A stretch of 64,000 bases of DNA from Tetranychus cinnabarinus (taxonomy: Eukaryota; Arthropoda; Arachnida; Trombidiformes; Tetranychidae): contig WHVY01000005.1 in assembly GCA_022266195.1 (NCBI GenBank), positions 5,890,001 to 5,954,000 of the forward strand. The letters run 5' to 3'. This document shows positions 33,001 through 48,000 of the stretch, one piece after another; the stretch's first letter is position 1, and every line of letters starts with the position of its first letter. Under the pieces are notes generated by a model. The model was not told where the DNA came from, did not search any database, and was given only the letters and a program-made list of their open reading frames with translations. The translations under genes and the position numbers were made by a program.

Positions 33001-36000
33001 AAGAGATTATCTTAAATCCAAGACAAAATATTAATTTTACTACCAAATCTTAATGTCTATGGATTTGATGAAAGTTCAATTTTCTGATTGGGACAATAAT
33101 TCAGTCAACCTGAAGTCCCCGAGTTTATCGTTGAATCTAACCACAGGCTCTTGATCAATTTATTTTCATATTTGCCTTGAAATTTCACATTTCTTGTTTC
33201 AATCATTTTCTAATTATCTATTTACAGTTTACAATACCTTGAGCTATTATACCATGAAATATGATAATGGAATGCTAGAGAGTGATGATAAATAATGACA
33301 AATAATAATCAAGATAATTAGTTTTACCATTATTTATTTATACGTCTGAATAATCAACAATTTTTGTGCCCAAACGATGAACCATTTGTAATTACTAACT
33401 TATGAGTTTCCCTGTAAATTGTTGGTTAACTGTTATTGTTCAAGCTCGCCCGTATTATTTGATGTTTAATGTATTCACAGTATTTTTATGTATAAAAAAG
33501 ATGTTATCAGGCAACAAAAAAAACATGTAAACATTTATTAATACCTGACTTTACCTGACTTTTTATTAAACATTAACAGTTTTGGGTTGCTCTTGCCATT
33601 TTTTTGTTTCAAATGTATTGAATGTATCAATCTTAATGTTGCTCTCACCAAATTATATCTTCCTTTTGAAATCCATCATGATGAGGGCGTTGGTTTGTAT
33701 GATGATAAACCCCAAGATGGTATTACTAAAGAGCAATATGAATAACCAATTTTGCATCTTCCTTTTTTGCTCACTTTCCTCATCTCTTATCATTTTTCTC
33801 TTCTTGCCTTCGTTTCTGATCCACTTGAAACTACTTAATGGTGCTTGCAATGAGGATGATAACAGAAAATGTTGAGAGATGTTGATGATGAACTTCACCA
33901 GTTAAATGAAACATTTTCATCTTCATTAAGAAGCCATATTTAAACGCATTATGACGCTTTATAAAATTATTCAGAAAAAAATTACAACTAGTCAATAGAA
34001 ATAAAAAGATTCTCGAAGATTCATTTCTGAATATGAATTCTGAATCAACACTGAAACAGCTGATAACTTCGAGTTGGTAACAGTCGTAACACTAATCTTA
34101 TCGTCAGTATTGCTTAAGATCAAGATTTGCAGCAAACTACTAAACTTGTGATAAAAAGGATTATTTCCATGAATCTATGAATCGATGAAAATTTCACATT
34201 TTTTCGTTTTCCATGAATTCACTGAAATTTATTTTCGATTTATCAACCATGAAATACAAAAATCAGTTGATTCTGCATTTCATTATTAATTTGATAACCT
34301 AAACTCGGGTAATGAAATGAACTTGTCACTTTCGATAACTTGTGGCTAAACTAGATTTATTATTCATGATCAATGGTGAATAGTTTTGTCAATTTGCTAA
34401 CAGAAAATAAAAAAAGCAAATTCCATGTCATCTTGAAGCTAACTATTAATTGCTATTAACGATAATCTCGTCATTTGCTGCTCTGAAAATTGAGGTGAAA
34501 ATTGAAACAAAACGAGCAAATGTTTTATAATGTGAGCATTTATTGTCTAATAAAATGAAAGGTAACCTGAAAGGTAACCTGAAAGGTAACCTGAAAGGTA
34601 AACATCTTTTGGCTATTATCAATTTCCTTATCTCGTTTACATTGCTCATTGATATTATATTGCTTGATATACCTTGTCAGGTTAATGAGTAGAGGTTATT
34701 AGTTGATGATAAATGAACTGTAACTTGACTTAATAATAATCACTGATTATCACTTTACCTTTTCTCCATTCACTACTTTAACATTATATCTTCTTTGGAA
34801 GCGCAATTGATTGAAACAATCATTAACCATGAATCATTTCATTTCTCATGATCAAGATAATAATGGTGTTGATGTTGACTTTTTTTTGGTAAAAATGCTT
34901 ATAAAATCATTCCAACAATCTTCCTTTTTTACCATTTCTCCATGATAACTGTTTAAATTTTTTTCGAACCATTTTCACTATTCTATTCAAACAATATTGA
35001 CTCTTCATATTTCTTTTCATCATCCAAGGGGAGATTCCCCTGAAATTGTGCTTCTTTTGCTCGCATTAATGTGAACACATTGTAGTTGGTAAGGTTGTGT
35101 TTGTCTGAGTGAGTCTTCAAGGTTGATTTCAATCATTTCAATCAACCAACCTCACATCATTTTTAACAGTATTATATGTTTTACCTTGTAAACATCTTTT
35201 TTATTCATATGATTGTCATAATTCATCTCTTTTATTCTGGTTTACCTGTTAATCGTTTCTTCACTTTCTTTGCATAATAAATGTAACACAAAATTACTTT
35301 TAATTATGGTTAATTGTAATGATGATCATAATTATGTTTCAAAAAATTACAAAACAAAATATTAATTCTTGGGTTGTGTCAGTTTTTTGTTTGATTGGTC
35401 ACAGTATTAATGTATTGCTTGATAATTACCGTTTTTTGCTGATGATGCAATGAAACAATGGTTATGATGGTAATGGTTATGATGATGATGATGATGAGAA
35501 ATATGACAAAAGGAAAGTAAAACTGAAACTTTACAAAAAAAATATTCTATTGCAATAAGCTGAGAAATTGGAATAAAAGAATCAATATTTCAATCACAAT
35601 TAACATACCTTTCTTGTTTCATAACTTTACATGCTAATTCATTTCAATTTAGTAATCAACTTAAATCATAAGTTTAATGTGTTCATATTTTTCCTGTTCG
35701 AACATGAATACTTTCATTTCCGACTCAAATTAGAGGTTCAAATACAATTTTGCCATTTTCGAGCCTTAGTTTGGTTCGACCTTGCGAAACTGTTTCGAGT
35801 TCAATGTTAACTCATCTATCAAGAGGACAGCTGACGAGTGTACAGTCATCTATGATTAGGTTAAAGATGATCTCCTGATGTCAGTTAGCTGATGCTGGAA
35901 AATATGTTAGCTGAAGGCCGTAATTATAATAGAAGCCAAGAAATGTATGAAAGCTTACATTTCTTTACATTATTTGAATATATGACAATCAATGGATGAG

Positions 36001-39000
36001 ATTAATTCTTGAAGTTCAACTTTTTGTGTTAATTTTTGGTCATCTTGTGCTTCAATCTAATACTTTGAATGATCATTGTAACTATTGATATGCTCCTTTT
36101 GCTGGCATAAGAAGCAACAAAAACAGCAACAACTTATGATCTCTATCTGATTGTTGGACTGAACACTAGTCAATTTGATCATGAAATACGCTTAAATAGA
36201 CTTTTAAAATGAACCATTCCAAGTGTTAAACTTGCAAACATTGAATTTGCTTTATCGTTCGTTCAATGTGTTTTATATAAACTTTTGAATTTTGTTTCTT
36301 TTTCCCATTCACTTGTCATCAACATTTCAATATTTTGCAAATGTTGATTGGTAAACTGTTGAAACTTGAGTTATATCTTAATTATCTGTTCATTATCATC
36401 TTTTTTCTCTCAACATCAAAGAGTAATAAAAATGCTCTTCTCAAGTTGTTTTATTGTTGCCATTGATTGACCTCAATCACTTTTTATTTTACCTTGAATC
36501 ACTTGTAATAACTTCATTGATTCAGTTTACCTTTTTTTTCACATTATTTCAAGTGTAGCTTCAAAAAAAAACTAAATTTCTCTCTTTCTTCCCATTCTGT
36601 GTTTTCCAATGGAAACTATCTTTTCTCGTTATTTTCACTGTCAATCAACATCAACCAAGAGACATTGTAATTCACTTGAAACGTTATCACTAAAATAGGA
36701 TGAAAACAGTGGATGATAAAAAAGAAGGCAAAATGGTGTGTAAAGAGTAACTCAGGAATTTTCAGTCAACATGACGTTGCTTACCCTTAGGTTAACTTTC
36801 ACTTTGCATCTAGTTATATAACTTTAAATTATCCTAGCATATTCAATTTCCATGTCTTTTCATCATCATTCCCATCATCATTTTCATCTCTTCCTAAGAA
36901 GATTACAAGATGAAATGAACAAGGCTCAGTTTACAGTAGAAATGCGATTAAAATTTTTCATCTCATCATAATGATAATGTCTTTACCTATCAATGTTGGT
37001 CCAGACTTGGCCAGTTTTGATGTATTAACACTTTCACTGCCATTGCAAACGTTAACAATTTTTACCTCTCAACTTGACAACATTTTTCATCAACTCTTTA
37101 CATCCATTCATCCAGTCAAATTTAATTGTTCAAGTTTTGCTAAATTTATTTTATCTGTTGGCATAGAAAGAAAGTCATTTCACAGCCGGCTAACTTTAAT
37201 TTAACTGATTGTCAAACTGATTAAATATTGTGATTAATATTTTGCTTCTTCCATTGTTCGTAATTTGTTCAATGGGAAAAGAAAACGCAAACATGCAAAA
37301 TTGCAAATGAAACTCAAATGAAATGAAATTATGAAAATGATTGTTAATTTCAAACACTTTTTCATCATTTCCAATAACAATATTTTTGTATACTTTCACT
37401 GTTGCCAAACTGATGGTTAAAGGGACTTTAAAGAGCTGGCAACTTTTAACCGGTAACTTAGCAACTGATACTTACAGGGAACGAAAAAAAATGATGACAG
37501 AAAGAGGAAAAAGAAAGACTTTCATCATCATCATCATCATCATTCTCCCACAATTTGTCTCTCTTTACTCTTGTTTTTTTTCCTCTCATGTCTTGGTTCA
37601 GTGATGAAACTCATCAAACCATGATATTCAGGGCAACAGACGTATGATATTGTCTCATCATAATTGACTATCTAAATGTCACACTAGTCTTTGTTAATAA
37701 TTGAGGTTCAATTTTTGCGAGACATCAACACTTAGCCAGTGTACAGTTTGAAAGGCAACCCAAAATTAGGCAAAATTTCAGGTCAAAGTTGGTTATCCAA
37801 TGTTGCCTTTCAGTTTATCTTTTCATGTGTTAATTTGAAACTCTACTCAGAAAAGGTTTTTTTCACTATTTTCATCATTTTCACCATTGTAGTTGCTACA
37901 AAAAACTTGTTGTTTCCATGTTTACTTGCTTCCAATTGTTGATGGACAATAAATAAGCTCATCAAATGAAATGAATTTGTCAACTTATTAACCTTCATTT
38001 AATGTCTTTAAAGTCCTTGTTTCAACTCTTTGATTATCACCATGCACAATTAATGTTTCCACTTGACTCTTTTGTTTATTCATCCTGTTCATCCTTCTCA
38101 TCCTCATCATTATTCTCATATTTTGACATTCGTTTCTCGAGTAAATTAGCTTTACAATTGATACTTTGCTTTTAATCCTTTTAACCCCATTTAGTTTACT
38201 TTAACCTCTCATTATGGTTCAATGTTTAAACCCATTTCAATCAAATCCTTGAAACCATGTTTTCAGCATTAGTTAATGATTGATAATCGTTTCAAGTTAT
38301 TAGTTAGTGAATAGTAAAGAAGAGATCAGAATGCTTGTGATACCTCAGTTAACTGTTTAACATTGACTAGTTTCAAGTTGTTAAGGAAAGATGATTGTAA
38401 TGATGAGTGAAAGAGAGTCAAGAATCATTTTGGGTGCAAAAATAGTCTTCCCTTGTCTGTCAGAATTTCGCTCTTTTCTCCTCTTCTTTACCATGTTTAC
38501 CTCTCATCTTGTTATTTTTTTTCAATCAATCCTCAAGATCTCACTTGATGTTGTTGTTGCTACTTTATCTTTAACTCAAACCAATTGACTTGATCTTGTT
38601 CAGGGAATCGGTTTTTTTCTGCTTTGCTCGTATTTTTACTCAAACTTTTATGTGTCTTTTGGCAAAAATATAGTCATAATGGTAAAGATGGCAACATGAA
38701 AAAAGCAACCAAAAAATGTGATCACATTGATTGAAGTAGTGATTGAATAAACCGAAAGGCTTGGTGATTATGTGATTATCGTCATTCCGTCATAATAATC
38801 ATCAACATAATCACTCTTTGTTTTTATTGTCTAGAATGAAAAAGGAGAAAAATAATGGAAGAAAAAATGAAAAAAAAGTTTATTCAATCATCATGATTAT
38901 GAACGAAAAAGATGGTTGATGGTTGTAACGATAATGGTGACATTGAGAGCAACAAATCATATTTTGTTGATCAAAAGGGAAAAAATTGTTGATCTCATTT

Positions 39001-42000
39001 GATCACTTAAATTACTTCTCGACTAATCAGTAAATTTGTTGAATTTAATATAACTGTTGGATTATGGGTTGAAGAATAGTTTCATAGAAAATCAATGTTC
39101 CATGATTTTATTCATTGACCAAGATCAATTTTCTTGTAACTTGCATGTGAGTTTGTTTCATGAGTCTCTCTATGTGTATAAATACTTTTATTGATATACT
39201 GACCCAGCAATTTATTGATTGATGTGTTTGCGTTGAACTGATTTTTTCTTCTTCTGGTCAATTCTATCCACTGAATTACTGATGTACTTATTGGCCTCAA
39301 TTTTTTTCTCTCATGCAAATGCTAATCATCTTTATGATGATCAATATCATCTTATCATTATCAATGTTTGCAAAAGAAAAATTGAAGAGAGAAAAAAATC
39401 TGTAAATGATTCCACAGAATGGAACAGAAAAGGTCAACTCTTTTTGCAAGACTTTGCTTTATCTTCCTTTTCACTCATCATCATTGAGTTAGAGGTTCAT
39501 AAAATGAAACTGACCAACCCAGTTGTTGGAAAAGATTAAACAGTAAACCAGAAAATAACCCAAAACCAGAATCGGAATAAATTGTTGTCAAAAGGAACAC
39601 TTTTGATGATGAGAATGATTAGGTTTATGATTGAAATATTATCAACATTATAATAAAAATATCAGTTTACTTCAAATGTAATATTATTTCTGTTTGAATC
39701 TCTCAAGGTGTATTTTGCCATGAACGTCTTTTTTCTGATGACTGACTGTTAAATTATTGATTCAGTTTGATTGTTTATTATCAATAATGCTCCATCAAAA
39801 GTCAGTATCATTTATTAAAAGCTATTAAATTGTGTCAATCATAATAGATTTGCTTTTACCGATTATTGTTTATTTACAAAACGCTATCAGAATAATGATT
39901 TATCTCATTTTGTTAAATATTACACCAAGAGACACCTAAGCATGTTCAATGACATTTATTGTTCAGCTGTTTTTGCACAACTGAAAACAATGGAAAACTC
40001 ATCAATGGAACATTTATTTTATAATCTTGACAGAATTTCATTTCCAAAATGAATTCGCTAATAAGTTGATATCAAACATGAAAGTAGCATGCAAATCAAA
40101 TCGAAAGCTTGTGTTGGTTCCTAGAAATGTTATCTCCATTTTTTCGAATTGAAAATTCTTCATGAGAATGTGGTTTTCATCGTTAACTTTATCATTCAGT
40201 TCAATTTATAGTTAGAGAAGTAGATTCAAGATAATTCTGAACGAAACAAGTAATTTTCAGAACATATTATAAGGGTTTGATTCACTGTTGCATGTTTGAA
40301 TTTTTGTAACTATTTTATCGATTCTATTGCATTCTATAATACTTTGACCAGTTTATTCTTGAAAGATTTTGTTGAATTTTCGGACTGAAATCTGGTTTAA
40401 TTTGGTAAATAATTGATAGAAAAGGTTGTTTCCATTCTGTTGAATTGTTCAGGTTTGGTTAGCTTTAATATTCTTATTATCATCTGAATAACTTGATATT
40501 ATTATCTAACAAGATTGAGTAACTAAAGGCAAACTGGAACAATTTATTAATCTATTATTCGGTTGCAAATCTTTTCTCATCTTCACGTTGATTTTGTTGT
40601 ATTTTTTCGTCAACACTAAACAATGATAATGACAAGACCCAAAAATGTGTGAGTCTGCGTCTTTTGTCATCATCAGTATCATCATGATCCTGAAAATATC
40701 ATCCTAAGGTTTCCCAGGTTCAACTGAAAACTTATATCAATCAACATTGATGGCTTCCTTAGAGTGAAAAGTTGAGAAGTAAGACACACAACTGAACATT
40801 CCCTCTTCTTGGTCTCCATTTTCATTCCGTAGCTAATCTTTCACTTGTAGAGTCCTTTTCACATCACAAGCTAATCACGTTGATAAGTTTAATTGGCTAA
40901 GTATTGACTCTGCTTCCATTATAAACATGATTGGTGAAACTGACAATTTGCTGGATCCAAGATTGTTCAAGCAAACACTGGCTACAAGTAGGAAAGTGGT
41001 GAAAATGAGCAATTCATCATTATCACTTTCGATTCTGAATGGTCATGATTCATCTAAAAACTCTTACAATCATTACTTTACAATCGTCAAGATATTTGAA
41101 AAAAGTAGTTGAAAATGGTTGAGATGTTGAACAATCTGTAATGTGAAACTGAATAGTTAAAGATTTTTCACTCTTGAAGAGGGAAAATTTAGAGTTAGAA
41201 TAAGATTACGATGAAACCGATCCTCATGAAAATACAAAAGACTTTATCTTCATTAAGACGATCTTTGACAACTTGATTAGCCTAGTTGATTGTCACTTGT
41301 ATCAATTTTGTGTGGATTAATTTTCTTGATAATATTGATCTGAGTTTTCAGTCCTTTTCTGATTCCTCAACTCTCACCATTTCATGGAAACAGTCGAGTT
41401 ATTCAACATTCAAATTGAATCATTCAATTTCTTTAAACTTGTTATCTTTTCTGCTTTTCATGTCAAAAACTGTGATTTGATAATTATGTAAATTTGCTCA
41501 ACTCTTTTCCCTTTTTTCAGATTTTTATTCATAAATGATGAAATGGTTAAAGTTGAAACGAAATTGATTTCTCATTAAAAGTGTATTTGATTAAACAAAA
41601 TTGTTATCCATTGCTAATTAACTGATGAGTGTCATTACACTGTTGAGTTACAATTTACCAATTAGCTTTTGCACTTTTTTTCAATGAACAATAATCAACT
41701 TTGCATAAGTTAATTGCATATAAACTTTTGTAGACATTTTTCTGTTTATCATGTGAAACATTTTTTTTGCCTCATTCTTTGTTCCTTTTCTTCCATGAAC
41801 ATCCCTTTGCTCCTTGAATTTAATATGCTATTCAGAGTATCATCAAGTTAATGATAACTCCTGCAAGTACATATTTTACACAAAATTTGGACTTGAAAGA
41901 AAGTAAAGTAAAAATTATTTTTCCAGCAACAAAATAATCTCACTCATTCAAAACTCAACAGATCTTTTCAACTCTAAATATTAACTCAAGTAATATTTTT

Positions 42001-45000
42001 ACAGTTACCTTCTCATCCACATCTCGAGTCTAAGCTTAACTTTGCCAATCTCGTCTCATCATCTCTTCATCTTCATTAGTCTTCTCCTCCAAGAACATTT
42101 TCTTAATCTATTTCAATATTTTTCTCCTTTTTAACCAGAAAATCACTTTTCCATAAATAGCTTTAAATGATCAACAATTTAATCGTTTCCCTTTAAAATC
42201 AATCTGTGAAATCGATCGACTAAATAACCTAGAAATGATTCAATTCATAAACGGTCGAAGTTCAAAGTTAGTCTAATTGTCTCGCAATTTTAATTTAAAA
42301 TCACAAAAGCCTTTTGCTATTGCAAGATGCAAAATTAAATTTGCTTTTGTTCAGAAATTAAGTGTAAAATGGCATCTTTTTTGTTCTTTCAAGTGTACAA
42401 ATGTTTAATGCTCTTAACCATCATTGAATAAAAAATCGCAGACTCAAGAAGCAACAAACTGCAACAAAAAACCAACATTTAGTTTATAATTTTCACAAAC
42501 TTGTTATTTGTAGTTGATAATTTGACAGTAACAATTTGAAAGTCTTGATTAACAAGCAAAGATTTTATTTTTTCAATGTAACACAAAATACAGAGCAAAA
42601 TGACACTTGAAATTAGGTTTTTTTTGTTTTAAGCTTTACATTAAAAGCAAAAATTTAACGATTATTTGAACTCATTAAACTTGAAACAAAAAGCGTTTCT
42701 CTCGATGTAAAAGATGAATAAATGTCGGATGGTAAAGATGACAAGAAATGTTTTTTGCTTCTTTTATTGGAAATTTTTTTCTCGATTTGATGCGTATTTT
42801 CAGTTTGGTTTCTTGTTGAAACAAATGTTGAATTGTTCTTCTTGTTTCTCTGTTTTCCATTAAATTTGGAATGTTGCTGACTTAACATGATTCTAGGTAT
42901 GTCAACAATCTTGTTTGCATCAAATTAATCACTCTCAACAGTCAACGTGTAAGTTGTGATTCGATGAATTTCATTCATTATTTCACTGAATGACGGCAGG
43001 GAAACAATGCGAAGAGCAACTCTTTGCCTCATTCGTCTTTTCCATTTTGTGTAAATCATCTGTTGAAACACTTGACAATGGTTTTATATTTACATGAAGT
43101 AACCATTTTCATGTTATCATGTCAACATTGAACTTGTAATTAACTAATAACACACAAATGTCTACTTATTAATCTCACTTAGTCAACTTTTTTTTCAATT
43201 CTCAGTCTTTTTTTCATACCAATAGAATAATCAATTTCATTCTCATTTCAATCATTTGTCATACTCAAAATTCTGGTTCCTTCATGTAAATCTATCTCAT
43301 CTTTTGTCAATTTCACCAACAATTCATCTTTCTTTGTGTCTTCAAGTTCACACTTTGACTCCATTCTTCCTCTCCAAATCAGATTCATCATCATTCTCAT
43401 TTCAACAGTTTTCCTGCTCATTTCAACCATTTGCACATCTTCAAGTTTCATCTTATCAGATATTTTCACGCAAATCTTTACACTGTTTCAAAAAAATGAA
43501 AAATGTTCCATTATCCTGAAATGATTATCGATTCATTTAATCGCTTTTGATAAACAATTTCAAGGTAGACAGTCAACTGAATCGTGAACTTTTCTTCTCC
43601 AGAAATGTTTATAATTATCTTGAAATACTTCAACTAAACCATTTCCAGAATGAAATATTTGATAAAATTTCTGTTATCAAAATATCCAAATTTCTTATCA
43701 TTCTTCATGAACTGTTCCCTTTTCATGATTGAAAAACTATCAATTATTGTTGGTGAAATAAGGTTATCTGATGGTCTTTCTTCATTAAGTCCAATTGGTT
43801 TGAGGTTTGCGTGTTGTTATCATATCATCATGATCAATTTCTTGAGAAGTTACAAGAACCAGAATTTTTCTTGTTCCCTTTCATCAAACTTGATACTTTT
43901 CGATAGCAATAATCAATTATACAGTAAAAATGGCATCGCTAAACATGTCCATAAATAACTGGCCAATTCTCGCACATAAACAATAGATTAGAAGAAGAAA
44001 GAAAATAAGCAAAAAAGTTCATTCCCTGAGCATTTGCAGCCCATTAAATTGCCGCAGTTGCTTGTTGATTATAACATGAAACCAGAGTAACCATAGGAAC
44101 AAGTTGGCAACCAATGAATATACATTTATAACAAATTGTTATCATGAGGAAAACACAGAAAAAAAAGTAAAGCCAGAGAACAAAAAAAGTCGACTTTTCC
44201 CCAACTCCCAGTAATATCATCATAATAATATCATTATATGGATCTGTTTGGGATTTTGTTTATGGTTGATAAAAATCGTTATTAGCCATTGGTTTCACTT
44301 TGTTTTTTTGTAACAACAATTGAGAAACAATTGCTTCGATTGTGCCGATAATTATATTGTTTTGTTGCCTTTCACCACTTGCTGTACTTTGTAATGTTCA
44401 AGATTTCGATTTCTCTTTTTTTGTTGTCTTCTCTGTCTTCGACTTTTTGTACTTTGTTCAATATCTTCAGTTGTTTTCATCATCATTTTGAAGGTTAATT
44501 AAATTGCAAATCGACAATCAATATATTTAAATGTGTCAAAGAAACGCATTTAAGGTAATTCCATGTTTCACGCTTATCATTATCACTGTTATTAGTCTAA
44601 TTCAGCTTATTATTGAGGTTCAGTGAAATAACAAAATGTCAAATAAAACCATGTTTGACGATCATTTAATTTTCATCACGAAATAATACCCAAGCTGCAT
44701 GATTCATCTTATTCGTTGTTCATCGATATTTTGATTTTTTTTCTCAATTAATTTTATTCTTGTTTGATATTCTCATCGATTTGTTCTTTTGCCCTTTTAT
44801 CATGTAATCTTTCCAGTCTACATGAATTCAATCAAAACAATGCATTTTGCTGTAAAAATATTCACTTCTTTACTCGTTAAAATGTAATCAAATTCAATTT
44901 TTTATTAAAAATGTTCTCATCAAGATAATTCATTGTCTCGATAAAAACAATAGGCTAGACTTCGAATGTCTATTTATAATGTTTGAGAAACAATCAAATG

Positions 45001-48000
45001 ATTCAGATCTTTATCAGATAATTGTTGTAGATTTCATCCAATTTTTCAGATTTTTTGTCTTTTCTGTTTATTGCTTTTCTTGAAAAAAACCTTTTGTTTT
45101 AACGACTTTCAATCCAATTTTGATGGGCTTTGAACATGTCATAATAAATTCAAAAATTCATTCAAGTTCAATCAGCAAACTATTTCGAAAATTGAACTCA
45201 ATGGAATTTTTTCACGATTTTCTGATCATTCAACTTCCATTGAACAATTGAAGTATTAGTTGATAACAGTCGTTTGGAGTTTGATTTAGATTCAATGTCG
45301 TAACGGACTATTTCGATATGATTTAATGATTTCAGTTTTATCAAAATTTCATTCATGAAACTGATTCTGAACAATGTAACCAAATGCTTTGCATTCATCA
45401 CCTTATTCAATAATCTTGCATTTCCAGAGGAAAATAACAAAGCTTTGAGTTCTATCTTTAACCAGATGAACGGATATCTACATTTACTTTTGTATCTGTT
45501 ATTTCACCTGATTCTTTATTTAACCATTGATGTTTCTTGGTGTTATTAAATTCTTTTTTTCATGGCAACCTTAAATTGAACAAGATTTCCATTTCAAATT
45601 TATCTTGTGAACCGATTTTGCTTTTCTTTCCATCTGTTAACCGTTCATGTTCGTGTTTCATGAGGCCATTGGTTCTGCTTTTGCTACTCTGTTTTCCCTA
45701 TTGTACATTTACCATGTTATCTTTATCTTTTTTGTATCTTTCATTCCAAAGAAATTCATTGAGTCAAGAAGGGTGAAAGAAGTGAACAAATGGTGAAAAC
45801 AAAAGCAACAAAGTATCATTTGTTCAATCTGTTTTTACTTTTCTCATTCTCTAGTATAGAAACAAAGTTATTCTTGACCAAAGACGATCCTTTCACCTTT
45901 GGTCATTTCAAGAATACTGTTGAAATTGATTAAACAAAAGGCTTAACATTGACAAGTTTCAATTGTTTCAATGAACCCAAAGTTAACCTGGAAACATTGT
46001 TATCCATTTTTTGTTCAATGAAAGCAAAAATATTTTCATTGTGTGAATCATGTTAAGTCTCTACAAGGTTAATTTGCATGATGAATATGTCCTTCCTTTT
46101 GTTTTGTTTAATTTCCCTTTTAAAAGGAAAATGAAAATGAAAGAATCAATTGATTGTCATTTACAATCATTTAATTATTGAGTTTACCAATCAGCTAATA
46201 GTACAACAATTATCCAAGCAAAATGATTTGTTTCCTTTTCAATTGCATAAGTATCATTATTCCCTCTCTTTACCTTCAACATTTAAAATAAGCTGGAGAA
46301 GCAAGAAAAAAATGAAGCTCAAAAAAGGAGACATTTTCCGGTTTCTGGTATCCATTATCATCAATCTAGATAATAAGCATTTATTAAGTTGACAAATGGT
46401 CCAATCATGAATAACATTTATCCTCATGATTATGGCCATTGATTTTTACTGGACACTTATAAACTTTCAGTGAATCAGATTGATGTTAATGTTGATATAA
46501 ATTTACAGTAAAAGGTGGCGGATTTGGGTTCAATTTGGGTAAACAAACAACCCAAATGTAAACCCAAAATCAAGGGGAAAAGAGCATTAAGGTTAAAAGC
46601 ATAATATTGAATAAACATCAAGAGTTTAAAAAACAACGAACAGGAACTTTTTTTGTTGCTGAACAACAACAAAAAAGATCTGAAAAGATAAAAAAAAGAG
46701 TATAAAAACAAAGTGTAAGGATGGAAGACAAATGGATGAGAAAGGGTGAAGAGAAGATGATTATCGTCTTTATCCGGTTACGGATGTCGAAGCCTTAAAG
46801 TGACATTCAAGATGAAATTTATTCACTGGCAAAGTTCATTGGACTCTATTTCATGATTAATATCTCTGTTGCTCTAAACTTTCAATTCATTTGTTTCACG
46901 ATCAACTTTTCTCATATTTTTGTGTTTGAACAGTTGTTACCTTTTCACATTGGCTAATTGTGATCATTTGACTCTCTATTGTGATTAACTTGCCTATTGA
47001 ACAAAATTGATAACAAAGTTGACCTATTAATGATAAAAATGGCCTGACGGAATAATAAAGTGATAGTATTGCAACAAAATTCATTTTGACATTCATTTTA
47101 TATTTGCTCATTTCATCAATTAAATCCTGAGGGAGTTTGGCTTATTCAATGAAACAAGCTCATGTTTAATTATAGTTGTTGATGAATGATTGTAGCTGGT
47201 CAACAATGAAATGAAACATTTTTCATCAGATTTCAATGAATCTTTCAATTCAACCGTTTATCATAGGAATCTACGGTTTGTTCATGTTTTACTGAGCTCG
47301 AGTTTCTCATTCAATCATTTTAACAAAAAAATTATTGCTGTTTGATGGGAAAAGTGTTGGTTTGAATGTTAAGCCAAAGACATCAATTGTTTGGTTTCAA
47401 TAATTTAACAAACTCATCGATAAATAATTCAAAAAATAGCTGAAAATGTAGTTCTGCTAAAATTGATATTTCTTTTGATTCTCAGCAAATTGAGATGAAA
47501 CAATCAAATCAAAGTTAAAAAATTCACCTAATCATTCGCATTGTTACTGATATTTAATAACGATTTGCACCGAAGGGAATGTTCAGTGCTCTGTTCTGTT
47601 GACTTGAACCTCAAAGTTTCAATCATTTTCACCTTTAAAGTTGAAAGTCAAGTAACTTGTAAAAAAGGTTGAATTGAGAAAAAAAGCTTTTTATTTTTGG
47701 TTCAATTCTTGCATATTATGGATGTTAACCAAAAAGAGTGAACAATTTTTATCCACTTTACTTTTATCGATAAAAAGTTCTGATTGGAATCCTTACAATC
47801 TGAATGTTTCATCTTTTGATTAACTTTGGCTTCATTTAAAATTTTTACTTGAAAGAAAGGTTTCATCAGAGAGAAAGTTATTTAAATCGAAGCAAGAAAA
47901 ATGGGGAAAAATTTAATTTCAGGTTAAATTGGAATATTGATTGTTAAATGAATGTTTCAATTCTGGCCAAATCTATTTCTGATTATTAGATAACAATTTC

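Noticed and set aside
43248..43519. Overlapping frames of 62-87 codons on both strands in the large muscleblind intron
   Set aside because: Simple-sequence composition, no domain, and no splice signals that connect to muscleblind.
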